Source: JALZVT01 sp964611345 (lineage in GTDB: Bacteria; Pseudomonadota; Gammaproteobacteria; Pseudomonadales; Azotimanducaceae). From it: 45,021 nt of DNA. Positions 8,984 through 16,953 of the stretch are shown here, piece by piece (position 1 is the stretch's first letter; each line of letters opens with the position of its first letter). The position numbers were made by a program, and so were the translations under genes. The notes beneath the pieces were generated by a model. It had not been told where the DNA came from and ran no database searches. It saw nothing but the letters and a program-made list of their open reading frames with translations. The DNA is taken from the NCBI GenBank assembly GCA_964611345.1, contig CAZSYU010000027.1, positions 1 to 45,021 on the forward strand. Direction: 5' to 3'.

Positions 8984-10585
8984 TTAGTGCTCTCTTGTCG
9001 CTGCAAATGTAATATCCGGGTAACGTTCTTGAATAAGTGCAAGATTGGCACGCGTGGGCGCGAGATAGGTCAAATGTCCGCCACCATCAAGGGCAAGCAC
9101 CGCCTCATTCTTGCGCCGAAACTCAGCTAACAGTTTTTCATCGGCACAGAACACCCAGCGTGCGGAGTACAGACTGACCGGTTCATACAGGCAATCCGCG
9201 CGGTATTCATCCTGCAAGCGGTAGGCCACCAGATCGAACTGCAGCGCTCCGACGGCTCCGACGATCAGGCGATTATTTGCCAGGGGCCGAAACACCTGGC
9301 TCGCGCCCTCCTCCGATAATTGCACCAGGCCTTTTTCAAGCTGCTTGCTTTTTAGCGGGTCCTTCGGGCGTACCTGGCGGAACATCTCCGGAGCGAAGTT
9401 GGGAATACCCGAAAAACGAAACTTGCTGCCTTCTGTGAAGGTATCGCCAATTTGAATGGAGCCATGGTTATGCAAGCCTATGATGTCGCCTGGATAGGCC
9501 AACTGCACCTGTTCCCGGTCGCCGGCCATGAAGGTAACGGCGTCGGAAATCTTGATCGACTTGGCCTCACGGACATGATGCATCTTCATGCCGTGGGTGT
9601 ACTGACCGGAGCAGACGCGCAGAAACGCAATGCGATCACGATGTCGCGGGTCCATATTGGCCTGAATCTTAAATACGAAGCCCGAAAAATTGGGCGCATC
9701 CGGAGCGATTGAACCTTCAGTGGTTTCGCGCTCGCCCGGCGACGGCGCCTGCTCGACAAAGGCTTCGAGCATTTGCTCGATCCCAAAGTTACCCAGCGCC
9801 GTGCCAAAGAACACGGGCGAAAGGGTGGCGCCAAGAAAATCCTCGCGATCAAACCGGGTGCTCGCACCTCGCACCAGCTCAATTTCTTCGGCAACGCTAT
9901 CGTAGTCATTACCCAGAAAGTCGCGCGCAGCCTGACTATCAATGCCCACAATCACGGGATACTCGTGCAGGTGATGGCCATGGCCCTGCTCGTAACAAAT
10001 AATGCGGTCGTTATACAGATCATAAACCCCGCGAAAGTCTCGACCCATGCCGATCGGCCAGTTCATGGGTGCGCAATGAATCTGCAGAATCTCTTCCACT
10101 TCATCCAGCACATCGATGGGGTCGCGCACTTCCCGATCAAGTTTGTTGATGAAAGTAAGAATGGGAGTGTCGCGCAGACGACAGACTTCCATCAGTTTCA
10201 CCGTCCGCTGCTCAACACCTTTGGAGCCGTCGATCACCATCAACGCAGAATCCACTGCCGTTAAGGTTCGGTAGGTATCTTCGGAGAAGTCTTCATGGCC
10301 TGGCGTATCGAGCAGATTCACTACTCGACCATTAAAAGGGAACTGCATGACCGAAGTGGTGACAGAAATCCCTCGCTGCTGTTCCATGGCCATCCAGTCC
10401 GAGGTGGCCATTCGATCCGCCTTGCGCCCCTTGACGGTACCCGCAAGCTTTATGGCGTTGCCGTGCAGCAATAGCTTTTCAGTAATTGTGGTTTTACCGG
10501 CATCTGGGTGAGAAATAATCGCAAAGGTACGCCGTAGCTCATGCTTCTCTGCTTTGTTCTGCTGGGCCTGGCTTCCGGATTCCAC
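8984..10585 (-). CDS. prfC: Peptide chain release factor 3 (RF3)
   Basis: RF3 is a translational GTPase that removes RF1 or RF2 from the ribosome after termination. The protein has 533 residues with the GTG start at 10585 (E. coli RF3 has 529). The open frame extends 75 codons further upstream, but that part overlaps rimI and lacks RF3 character. Visible G-domain motifs: P-loop SHPDAGKTT (about 25-33), the RF3-type switch block AGTVKGRKADR, DTPGHEDFSEDTYR, and FINKLDRE. The C-terminal domains include AGDREQVQLAYPGDIIGLHNHG and GAVGALQFD, both typical of RF3. It follows rimI by 40 bases on the same strand, consistent with the holD-rimI-prfC neighbourhood known in enterobacteria, here without yjjG. 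Confidence 0.96.
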   Translation of the reverse strand: MESGSQAQQNKAEKHELRRTFAIISHPDAGKTTITEKLLLHGNAIKLAGTVKGRKADRMATSDWMAMEQQRGISVTTSVMQFPFNGRVVNLLDTPGHEDFSEDTYRTLTAVDSALMVIDGSKGVEQRTVKLMEVCRLRDTPILTFINKLDREVRDPIDVLDEVEEILQIHCAPMNWPIGMGRDFRGVYDLYNDRIICYEQGHGHHLHEYPVIVGIDSQAARDFLGNDYDSVAEEIELVRGASTRFDREDFLGATLSPVFFGTALGNFGIEQMLEAFVEQAPSPGERETTEGSIAPDAPNFSGFVFKIQANMDPRHRDRIAFLRVCSGQYTHGMKMHHVREAKSIKISDAVTFMAGDREQVQLAYPGDIIGLHNHGSIQIGDTFTEGSKFRFSGIPNFAPEMFRQVRPKDPLKSKQLEKGLVQLSEEGASQVFRPLANNRLIVGAVGALQFDLVAYRLQDEYRADCLYEPVSLYSARWVFCADEKLLAEFRRKNEAVLALDGGGHLTYLAPTRANLALIQERYPDITFAATREH

Positions 10586-10625
10586 GCTGATCTCACTTGT
10601 CGATTTTGGGGTTAGAGGATTGCGA

Positions 10626-11183
10626 CTATCGCTGTTCGTTGGGGTCGCGCGTAGCGCGAGATACAATGCTCCGCGCTCGTGCCGAGTTAGGAGCAAGCTC
10701 CTCAACTCCCGCTGGCTGTGCTTCAAACTGCAGCGCCAATACCGTCGCGTCTTCTCGCCCCAGAGGCGCGGGATAGTAGTCTTTTCTGACACCAATTTCT
10801 CGAAAACCAAAGGATTCGTAGAGTGTCGTCGCTACCCTGTTGGAAGGTCGCACTTCAAGAAACACCACCTCAGCGCCAGCGTGCTGCAGTTGGTGCAACA
10901 CAAAGTGCAAAAATTGTCGCCCGTAGCCATTACCCTGGCGATCGCGAGTGATGCAAATATTGAGCAGGTGGGCTTCAGCAACCGCGATGCTGAAAATGGC
11001 ATGGCCAATGATATCGCCGGCGGTATCCAGAGCGACCCAACAGGTTTGCGGGCCAATAAGACAGTCCCGAAACACACCCTCTGTCCAGGGGAACGCGTAG
11101 GAACGCGTTTCGTTTCGTACCATCGCAGCAACGTTCTCAGCAACCGCTGGCGCAAACGTCAGAGTGCGCTCAGCGTTCGCCAT
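10626..11183 (-). CDS. rimI: Ribosomal protein S18 alanine N-acetyltransferase RimI
   Basis: A GNAT-fold acetyltransferase of 185 residues that acetylates the N-terminal alanine of S18. The acetyl-CoA binding motif A is ICITRDRQGNGYGRQFL (the Q-G-N-G-Y-G loop), followed by FLEVRPSNRVATTLYESFGF, where RimI has its catalytic Glu and Tyr, then the typical RKDYYP with a D/A-rich ending. The N-terminal NETRSYAFPWTEGVF matches RimI's substrate-side helix. The C-terminus is about 30 residues longer than E. coli RimI (148 in total). The start overlaps the end of the upstream psi-like gene by 25 bases, so the two are probably translated from one message. Confidence 0.9.
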   Translation of the reverse strand: MANAERTLTFAPAVAENVAAMVRNETRSYAFPWTEGVFRDCLIGPQTCWVALDTAGDIIGHAIFSIAVAEAHLLNICITRDRQGNGYGRQFLHFVLHQLQHAGAEVVFLEVRPSNRVATTLYESFGFREIGVRKDYYPAPLGREDATVLALQFEAQPAGVEELAPNSARARSIVSRATRDPNEQR

Positions 11184-12067
11184 AGTGTCCTCTTGAGTGC
11201 ACTGTCACTCATCAAAAGCTCAGGCGCCTCGACTAATATTCGTCGCTCGAGGGCAATGGGCAGCTCAACTTGCGCCAGCAACTGCGCCAAATTGCTGGCC
11301 TCGCCGCCTTTCACGTGGTCCTCGACCTGACTATCCACATCCTGACTATCCACATAGAGCAACACCGGATCAGGTTTGCCCTGCAACTGACGCTGCAAAA
11401 AACCTCGCAACGCACGCACTGTATCGCTTGTCGGAGGCTCTGCCGCTACCGCGGCTCTATGTTCTTCGCCTTCTTCGCCTTCTTCGCCAGGGACCACACT
11501 TGGCCAGGTGAAACGCAGGCTTTGCAGTCTGGTTCTGGTTGATTTCGCGGGTGTATCGATCTGCCGAGTTGCCGCCAATCGATTCTCAATCACGCGCATT
11601 GCGCTGCTGAGTATATCTTTCAGAAGTCGACGAGCCTCCTGGCTTAACCCTCGCTGCGGCACCAACAACAGGCCGTGAGGACCCGTAACACACAGCAAAT
11701 CAAGTGCAGCGTCAGCTGTGCCCCCAACCCGGTCAACTACGGCGTCAACAGCCTCGTCGGTGATTTCTCCAGTAACAGCAACAGAGCCATCACGGCCAAC
11801 CAACCGAGGGTCACGCTCGACAGTCGCTAACTTTGCCGAGTTTGCTGACTCTGCCAGCAGAGCCCGTGCTGCGGCCGGACCACTGGCCGGTGGCTGTCGA
11901 TCGAGCCCCGTTGGGCTGGCCTCTGGGAGCGCCAACCGCTGGGTCCATAGATCGATATCCAGCTCTGCGAGAATCCGCACGCGACGCTGCGCCTGCTCGC
12001 CCCCGTCGAAATCATCGAACGCAAGGCGAGTGTTGTGGGCAGAAAATTGGGAAGACCGGGATGTCAT
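11159..12067 (-). CDS. Probable DNA polymerase III psi subunit (HolD-like), diverged
   Basis: A 302-residue protein with no strong family signature, but two ends that resemble HolD. Near the N-terminus it reads ILAELDIDLWTQR, like the E. coli psi segment LQQLGITQWSLRR, whose Trp contacts the clamp loader collar. The C-terminus reads SDSALKRTLWRTL, like psi's ANPTARAALWQQI. The gene sits directly upstream of rimI with a 25-base overlap, and prfC follows, as in the E. coli holD-rimI-yjjG-prfC block. The middle (about 50-270) is low in complexity and Ala-, Glu- and Arg-rich, with two in-frame micro-repeats (GEE three times; DSQDV/DSQV). E. coli psi is 137 residues, so this is much longer; a long psi next to rimI has been described in Pseudomonas, as far as I recall. 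The start is uncertain; no good Shine-Dalgarno sequence is seen. Confidence 0.55.
   Translation of the reverse strand: MTSRSSQFSAHNTRLAFDDFDGGEQAQRRVRILAELDIDLWTQRLALPEASPTGLDRQPPASGPAAARALLAESANSAKLATVERDPRLVGRDGSVAVTGEITDEAVDAVVDRVGGTADAALDLLCVTGPHGLLLVPQRGLSQEARRLLKDILSSAMRVIENRLAATRQIDTPAKSTRTRLQSLRFTWPSVVPGEEGEEGEEHRAAVAAEPPTSDTVRALRGFLQRQLQGKPDPVLLYVDSQDVDSQVEDHVKGGEASNLAQLLAQVELPIALERRILVEAPELLMSDSALKRTLWRTLSAL
11326..11355 (-). repeat. 15-bp tandem duplication inside the psi-like gene
   Basis: CCTGACTATCCACAT occurs twice head to tail (11326-11340 and 11341-11355, plus-strand reading), in frame, giving the protein repeat DSQDV-DSQV. Confidence 0.9.
11462..11488 (-). repeat. Three 9-bp tandem repeats inside the psi-like gene
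   Basis: TTCTTCGCC is repeated three times without change (plus-strand reading), coding GEE-GEE-GEE on the minus strand. It is an in-frame microsatellite in the predicted disordered middle of the protein. Confidence 0.9.
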
Positions 12068-12148
12068 CTGTAGAGTGTACCTTTAACCGGCTGCCAGCCC
12101 CATATTCCCCTGCCATTATTGTGCAGAGGTTTCTTCCAAGGTCATTAC

Positions 12149-13213
12149 ATGAAGTACCAGACTGACGACATTCGAATCACGGGCATGGAGGAAGTCATCG
12201 CTCCCGCCGCGCTGATTGAAGAAATGCCGATTAGCACCGCCGCATCACAGCTCATCTTTTCTACGCGCCAGCAGATCAGCGACATTCTCGATGGCACAGA
12301 CAACCGCTTGCTGGTCATCATTGGACCTTGCTCTATCCATGACCCCGGCGCTGCCACCGAGTACGCCCAGAAGCTAAAAGCTGCCGCTGATCAATACCCT
12401 GAATCGCTGCTGGTGGTAATGCGGGTCTATTTCGAAAAGCCGCGCACCACGGTTGGCTGGAAGGGTCTTATCAACGACCCCAATCTCAACAACTCTTACG
12501 ACATCAACCTGGGCCTACGCACCGCTCGCGGCGTATTGAACACCGTGGTTGAACTCGGCCTGGGTACCGGCACCGAATACCTCGACCCCATCACACCGCA
12601 ATACCTGGGTGATCTGGTCACCTGGGGTGCCATCGGCGCACGAACCACCGAAAGCCAGATTCATCGACAGCTCGCGTCAGGACTGTCCTGCCCTATAGGC
12701 TTTAAGAACAGCACCGACGGCTCGGTACAGGTCGCCGCTGACGCGGTTGCTTCAGCCTCTAACAGCCACATCTTTCCGTCAGTCACAAAAATGGGGCGAT
12801 CCGCCATTTTTTCTACCGCCGGCAACGAAGATTGCCACATCATTCTGCGCGGTGGCGGCGGCACAACCAATTTCGACTCCGCTGCCATCAACTCGGCAGC
12901 CTCTGTACTGGAGGAGTCCGGGCTACGCGAGAAAATCATGGTCGACATGAGTCACGCAAACAGCCAAAAACAACACGCCAATCAACTCAAAGTCTGCAGC
13001 AACATCTGCGAACAGCTAAGGGCAGGAGAACAGCGCTTATTTGGCGTGATGATCGAGAGCAATCTCGTTGCAGGCAACCAGAAGATCGGTGACGGCGCAG
13101 ACCTGACTTACGGCCAGAGCATTACCGATGCCTGCATCAATTGGGCAGACAGCGAACAGTGCCTGGCCGAGCTTGCCGAAGCCAATGCCCGCAGGTTGCA
13201 ACAAAGTGGTTAG
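12149..13213 (+). CDS. aroG: 3-deoxy-7-phosphoheptulonate (DAHP) synthase, type I
   Basis: Condenses phosphoenolpyruvate with erythrose 4-phosphate, the first step of the shikimate pathway. The 354 residues match the E. coli AroF/AroG/AroH length. The ATG at 12149 gives MKYQTDDIRI, very close to AroG's MNYQNDDLRI, so the longer upstream frame is not used. Conserved blocks are VIIGPCSIHDP, MRVYFEKPRTTVGWKGLINDP, GAIGARTTESQ, SGLSCPIGFKNSTDGS, HIILRGGG and the metal-site region DMSHANSQKQH. The regulatory-site block reads LDPITPQYL (AroG has LDMITPQYL). Which amino acid inhibits it cannot be told, and the C-terminal half is equally AroH-like. Its stop overlaps the convergent symporter's stop in the four bases TTAG. 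Confidence 0.92.
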   Translation: MKYQTDDIRITGMEEVIAPAALIEEMPISTAASQLIFSTRQQISDILDGTDNRLLVIIGPCSIHDPGAATEYAQKLKAAADQYPESLLVVMRVYFEKPRTTVGWKGLINDPNLNNSYDINLGLRTARGVLNTVVELGLGTGTEYLDPITPQYLGDLVTWGAIGARTTESQIHRQLASGLSCPIGFKNSTDGSVQVAADAVASASNSHIFPSVTKMGRSAIFSTAGNEDCHIILRGGGGTTNFDSAAINSAASVLEESGLREKIMVDMSHANSQKQHANQLKVCSNICEQLRAGEQRLFGVMIESNLVAGNQKIGDGADLTYGQSITDACINWADSEQCLAELAEANARRLQQSG

Positions 13214-14964
13214 CTTGCGCCTTCGGGCAAACGAATGTCATCAACCATTGCCACCACCTCGGACGGAGGCGGTGCGGTGACGCGGCTTACTGCAATAGCA
13301 ACCGCGAAGTTCAGCAGCATACCAATCCCACCAATCCCCTCTGGTGAGATACCAAATAGCCAGTTGGCGGAAACGTTAGCGGCGAGCGGTTCGATAAACA
13401 CGCCTTTGAAGTACAGAATGTAACCGAGCGTAAATAAAAGTCCCGTGAGCATGCCGGCAATGGCTCCCTCGCGATTCATACGACGAGAAAACACGCCAAG
13501 CAACATCACCGGGAACAAGCTCGCCGCAGCAAGCCCAAAGGCGAATGCCACAACCTGAGCAACAAAGCCCGGCGGGTTGTACCCCAAGTAGCCAGCGAAC
13601 AGCACCGCCACTGCCGCACTTATCCGCCCCGCAAGCAGTTCACGCCGATCAGAAATGGTCGGTCGCAACATACCCTTCAAAATGTCGTGGGAAATTGCGG
13701 CCGAGATAACCAACAGCAAACCCGCAGCGGTCGACAGTGCCGCCGCCACGCCGCCTGCCGCAACCAGCGCAATCACCCAGTCCGGTAAATTGGAAATTTC
13801 GGGATTGGCAAGCACAATAATGTCGTTATCAACACTCAGCTCGTTACCCTGCCAGCCATAGTCGCGAGCCGGGCCTTCTACGAACTGCGCATTCTTGTCG
13901 TTGTAGTACTGCACCCGGCCATCGCCGTTCTTGTCTTCAAAACGCAGCAGGCCGGTGTTTTCCCAGGTTTTAAACCAGCTCGGACGCTGCGCATATTCGA
14001 GGTTACCTGCCGGGGCGCCGACCGGCCCCGTCTGCATCGTCGTAGTCAGGTTGTAGCGCGCAAGCGCCCCCACCGCAGGTGCGGTGGTGTAGAGCAGCGC
14101 AATAAAGAGCAGCGCCCAACCCGCGGAAACGCGTGCATCGCGTACTGTAGGCACAGTAAAAAAGCGCACCAGCACATGGGGTAAACCCGCGGTACCCACC
14201 ATCAGTGCGAGCGTAATGAAGAACACATCTATCGTGCTTTTAGTGCCACTGGTGTAGGCCGGAAACCCCAGCTCGGTAACCACCTGATCGAGCTTTAACA
14301 GCAGCGGAGTACCGTCACCCGTTACCCCGCTACCAAAGCTCAGCTGGGGTAACAGGGTTCCGGTAACCTGCAGGGCGATGAACACCGCAGGCACCGTATA
14401 GGCAAATATAAGCACGCAATATTGCGCCACCTGAGTGTAGGTAATGCCCTTCATGCCGCCGAGTACGGCGTAGAAAAATACCACGCCCATCCCAATGAGC
14501 AGTCCGGTGGCCAACTCAACTTCGAGGAATCGCGAAAAGACAATGCCCACACCACGCATCTGGCCAGCTACATAGGTGAATGAAATAAAGATCAGGCATA
14601 TTACGGCAACCAGCCGCGCCACTTTTGAGTAGTAGCGATCGCCGACAAACTCCGGCACCGTAAACTTGCCGAACTTGCGCAGATAGGGCGCGAGCAACAA
14701 CGCCAGCAGCACGTAACCTCCCGTCCAGCCCATAAGATAGACAGAGCCGTCGTAACCGAGAAAGGCAATCAAACCGGCCATCGACAAAAACGACGCAGCG
14801 CTCATCCAGTCTGCCGCGGTTGCCATGCCATTGGCAACGGGGTGCACGCCTTTGCCGGCGACATAGAAATCACCGGTTGAACCGGCTCGCGAGGCGATAG
14901 CAATGCCGATGTAGAGTAAAAAAGAGGCGCCCACCACAAGCTGGGTCAAGAGCTGCAGACTCAC
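13210..14964 (-). CDS. Sodium:solute symporter family protein (large partner, VC_2705-like)
   Basis: A 584-residue SSS-family transporter with about 13 hydrophobic segments. It resembles acetate permease ActP, with the early motif TAADWMSAASFLSMAGLIAFLG (cut: TAADWMSAASF) and LPHVLVRFFTVP. The small DUF4212 gene just upstream overlaps it by four bases (GTGA), an arrangement known for the VC_2705-type symporter subfamily (TIGR03648 with TIGR03647). A soluble loop of about 90 residues between membrane segments (about 310-400) contains DKNGDGRVQYYND, an EF-hand-like calcium loop. The start is the GTG at 14964. The substrate is unknown; small carboxylates such as acetate are the obvious candidates by homology. 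Confidence 0.88.
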   Translation of the reverse strand: MSLQLLTQLVVGASFLLYIGIAIASRAGSTGDFYVAGKGVHPVANGMATAADWMSAASFLSMAGLIAFLGYDGSVYLMGWTGGYVLLALLLAPYLRKFGKFTVPEFVGDRYYSKVARLVAVICLIFISFTYVAGQMRGVGIVFSRFLEVELATGLLIGMGVVFFYAVLGGMKGITYTQVAQYCVLIFAYTVPAVFIALQVTGTLLPQLSFGSGVTGDGTPLLLKLDQVVTELGFPAYTSGTKSTIDVFFITLALMVGTAGLPHVLVRFFTVPTVRDARVSAGWALLFIALLYTTAPAVGALARYNLTTTMQTGPVGAPAGNLEYAQRPSWFKTWENTGLLRFEDKNGDGRVQYYNDKNAQFVEGPARDYGWQGNELSVDNDIIVLANPEISNLPDWVIALVAAGGVAAALSTAAGLLLVISAAISHDILKGMLRPTISDRRELLAGRISAAVAVLFAGYLGYNPPGFVAQVVAFAFGLAAASLFPVMLLGVFSRRMNREGAIAGMLTGLLFTLGYILYFKGVFIEPLAANVSANWLFGISPEGIGGIGMLLNFAVAIAVSRVTAPPPSEVVAMVDDIRLPEGAS

Positions 14965-15227
14965 GTCTCGGACTCCCTGGCGGTTTGTTCTTTCAGCAGC
15001 CGCTTCTCGAGCTTACCCACGCGCCAGGTGTAGAACACGATGATGCACAGAAAGCCGTAGATCGCACCCTGTTGGGCAAACCAGAAGCCCAGCGGCACGT
15101 TACCAATCAACCAGCTATTCAGAGTGTCCGCAAAGACGATGCCACAACCAAAGGACACCAAAAACCAGGCCAGCAGGCAGCCGCCGAGTAAGCGCAGGTG
15201 CGCTCGCCAAAAACTCTCTGTCGTCAC
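14961..15227 (-). CDS. DUF4212 small membrane partner of the symporter
   Basis: An 88-residue protein with two membrane segments (about 12-32 and 50-68) and a charged C-terminal tail. It begins FWRAHLRLL and contains PLGFWFAQQGAIYGFL and VFYTWRVGKLEKRL, the DUF4212/TIGR03647 pattern. The GTG start at 15227 has AGAGGGG upstream. Its TGA overlaps the symporter start (GTGA), so translation is coupled and the two proteins probably work together in the inner membrane; how the small one contributes is not known. Confidence 0.88.
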   Translation of the reverse strand: MTTESFWRAHLRLLGGCLLAWFLVSFGCGIVFADTLNSWLIGNVPLGFWFAQQGAIYGFLCIIVFYTWRVGKLEKRLLKEQTARESET

Positions 15228-15304
15228 GATTTACCCCTCTGACGGCTCGCGTCAATCTACTTCGGGCCGATTTTCCCCGGAAGAGAGGCGAGTCTACCAG
15301 CGTG

Positions 15305-15904
15305 TTACGCCCGTCGCGCTGGTTTGAAGCGCCGCTCAGCAAAGAGCGCGGCCACAATCAGTGCGTACACAACCACTTCTGTAAACCCGTCCCGGGTGAG
15401 CCAGAACAGGTGCACCACCCCGGCAATCACGGCGACATAAACCAGTTTGTGCAGGCGCTTCCAATTGCGGCCCAGTTTACGCTGCCAGCCTCGCGTTGAG
15501 GTCACCGCAAGCGGCAAGAGGGTTACCCAGCCGAGTAACCCAACAGTGATGTAGGGGCGATCGAAAAAGTCAGCCACAATCTCGCCCCAGCGGGCTTCGG
15601 CTAACAACCAGACATAGCCGGCAAAGTGGGCACTAACGTAGGCAAACGCAAACAAGCCAACGAGGCGGCGCACCCGAATGATGGCGGGTTTCTTCAGACG
15701 TCGGGCGAGCGAGCTGATTAGCAAGCTCACAACCAGTATGCGCAGCCCCCACTCACCGAGAAAGCGCACAATGTATTCCACCGGATCAGCACCCAGCGGG
15801 CCAAGCGCCGCGGTTGGATTTACGAGCAGGTCATAGACGTGCGACCCGAGCCAGGCACCAGGCGCAAGCAACAGCAGCCACAGGAGTGTTTTGATTGCGG
15901 TCAT
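15305..15904 (-). CDS. msrQ: Heme-binding membrane subunit MsrQ of the methionine sulfoxide reductase
   Basis: A 199-residue inner-membrane b-type cytochrome of the ferric-reductase-like family that passes electrons from the quinone pool to periplasmic MsrP. There are about six membrane segments. Typical features are LGPLGADPVEYI near the N-terminus, RRLVGLFAFAYVSAHFAGY with a probable heme histidine, RPYITVGLLGWVTLLPLAVTS (cut: PYITVGLLGW), TSTRGWQRKLGRNWKRLHKLVY with its conserved histidine, and a VVHLFW histidine. It follows msrP by 39 bases on the same strand; the pair are a known MsrPQ system. The length matches E. coli MsrQ (211). Confidence 0.93.
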   Translation of the reverse strand: MTAIKTLLWLLLLAPGAWLGSHVYDLLVNPTAALGPLGADPVEYIVRFLGEWGLRILVVSLLISSLARRLKKPAIIRVRRLVGLFAFAYVSAHFAGYVWLLAEARWGEIVADFFDRPYITVGLLGWVTLLPLAVTSTRGWQRKLGRNWKRLHKLVYVAVIAGVVHLFWLTRDGFTEVVVYALIVAALFAERRFKPARRA

Positions 15905-15943
15905 AGCAGTGCTGCAGTGAATAGGGCTTCAGATCATGGTGAC

Positions 15944-16939
15944 TTAGAAGTGCTTACGCAAATCCATGTTGGCATACATCGATGCGACCTGATCACCATA
16001 ACCATTAAATGGCAGGGTTTCGATGCGTTTACGACTCAACAGGTTGCCGGGCAGACGACGCTCGCTTGCCTGACTCCAGCGCGGGTGACTGACTGCAGGG
16101 TTTACGTTCGCGTAAAAGCCATACTCGCTGGCTTGCAGCAGGTTCCAGGTGTTGCGCGGCAAACGCTCAGTGAACTCAATCTTCACAATGGACTTGATGC
16201 TTTTAAAACCATATTTCCATGGCACAACCAGGCGCAGCGGCGCGCCGTTCTGATTTGGCAGCGGCTTGCCGTACATGCCGGTGCCAAGCAGCGTCAGATC
16301 ATTCATGGCCTCGTCCATACGCAGGCCTTCCACATAGGGGTAATCGATGCTGCTGAACAACGAGCTTTGACCGGGCATTTCTTTGGGGCGATACAGCGTT
16401 GTGAATTTCACAAACTTCGCCTTGCTGGTGGGCTCGAATTTCTTCAATACCTCGCCCAGTGGCACACCCCGCCACGGAATCACCATGGACCAGGCCTCGA
16501 CACAACGCAGCCGATAGATACGGTCTTCTTCAGCCACGCCGCGCAGAATCTCATCAAGATCAAACTTGCCGGTCTTGTTGGCCTCACCCGCGATCTCGAC
16601 CGTCCAGGGGCTGGTGGTGAGCTGATGGGCGTTTTCGGCGGGATCACTTTTACCCGTTCCGAACTCGTAGAAATTATTGTAAGAGGTGGCATAGGACTCC
16701 GGGGTAACCGCCTCACCAAGCTCTGATTTCTGCTGCTCAAGATCGCTTACGTCGCCAGTGGCCGCTGCTGCACCGCTCTGCGCGGATTTGCCCTGCGCAT
16801 CACAACCGCTAGTTACTGACAACCCGGCACCTATCGCGAGCCCGACCCCTGCTTTCTTGAGCCACTGGCGCCGCTCCGCGTAGACGGCTTCAGGGGTGAT
16901 TTCTGAGCTTTTGGGTTCGGCAAATCGATTACGGGTCAT
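15944..16939 (-). CDS. msrP: Periplasmic protein-methionine-sulfoxide reductase catalytic subunit MsrP
   Basis: A molybdopterin enzyme of 331 residues that repairs oxidised methionines in periplasmic proteins. The N-terminus has a Tat signal with the twin arginine at 23-24 (ERRQWLKKAG), a hydrophobic stretch and then GCDAQ. The molybdenum ligand is expected at Cys146 in YRLRCVEAWSMVIPW. Other family blocks are YNNFYEFG, LRLVVPWKYGFKSIKSI (cut: VPWKYGFKS) and the C-terminal ASEYGFYANVNP. It lies 14 bases after pssA and just before msrQ in what looks like one operon with ilvBNC, the order known from Pseudomonas (PA4696-PA4691). It depends on Mo cofactor; moaB is elsewhere in this window. Confidence 0.95.
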   Translation of the reverse strand: MTRNRFAEPKSSEITPEAVYAERRQWLKKAGVGLAIGAGLSVTSGCDAQGKSAQSGAAAATGDVSDLEQQKSELGEAVTPESYATSYNNFYEFGTGKSDPAENAHQLTTSPWTVEIAGEANKTGKFDLDEILRGVAEEDRIYRLRCVEAWSMVIPWRGVPLGEVLKKFEPTSKAKFVKFTTLYRPKEMPGQSSLFSSIDYPYVEGLRMDEAMNDLTLLGTGMYGKPLPNQNGAPLRLVVPWKYGFKSIKSIVKIEFTERLPRNTWNLLQASEYGFYANVNPAVSHPRWSQASERRLPGNLLSRKRIETLPFNGYGDQVASMYANMDLRKHF

Positions 16940-16953
16940 GGGACTCTCTATTG

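Noticed and set aside
8842..9051. Short minus-strand open frame between fabY and prfC as a real gene
   Set aside because: Its first half lies inside the prfC 3' end in another frame, and its second half is a broken receiver-domain fragment; listed as pseudogene instead.
10586..10810. N-terminal extension of the prfC open frame (75 codons)
   Set aside because: It overlaps rimI out of frame and has no RF3 similarity; the GTG at 10585 gives the normal RF3 length.
15839..16726. Plus-strand open frame (295 codons) antisense to msrP
   Set aside because: It is a shadow of msrP, whose frame has the Tat signal and the molybdenum cysteine.
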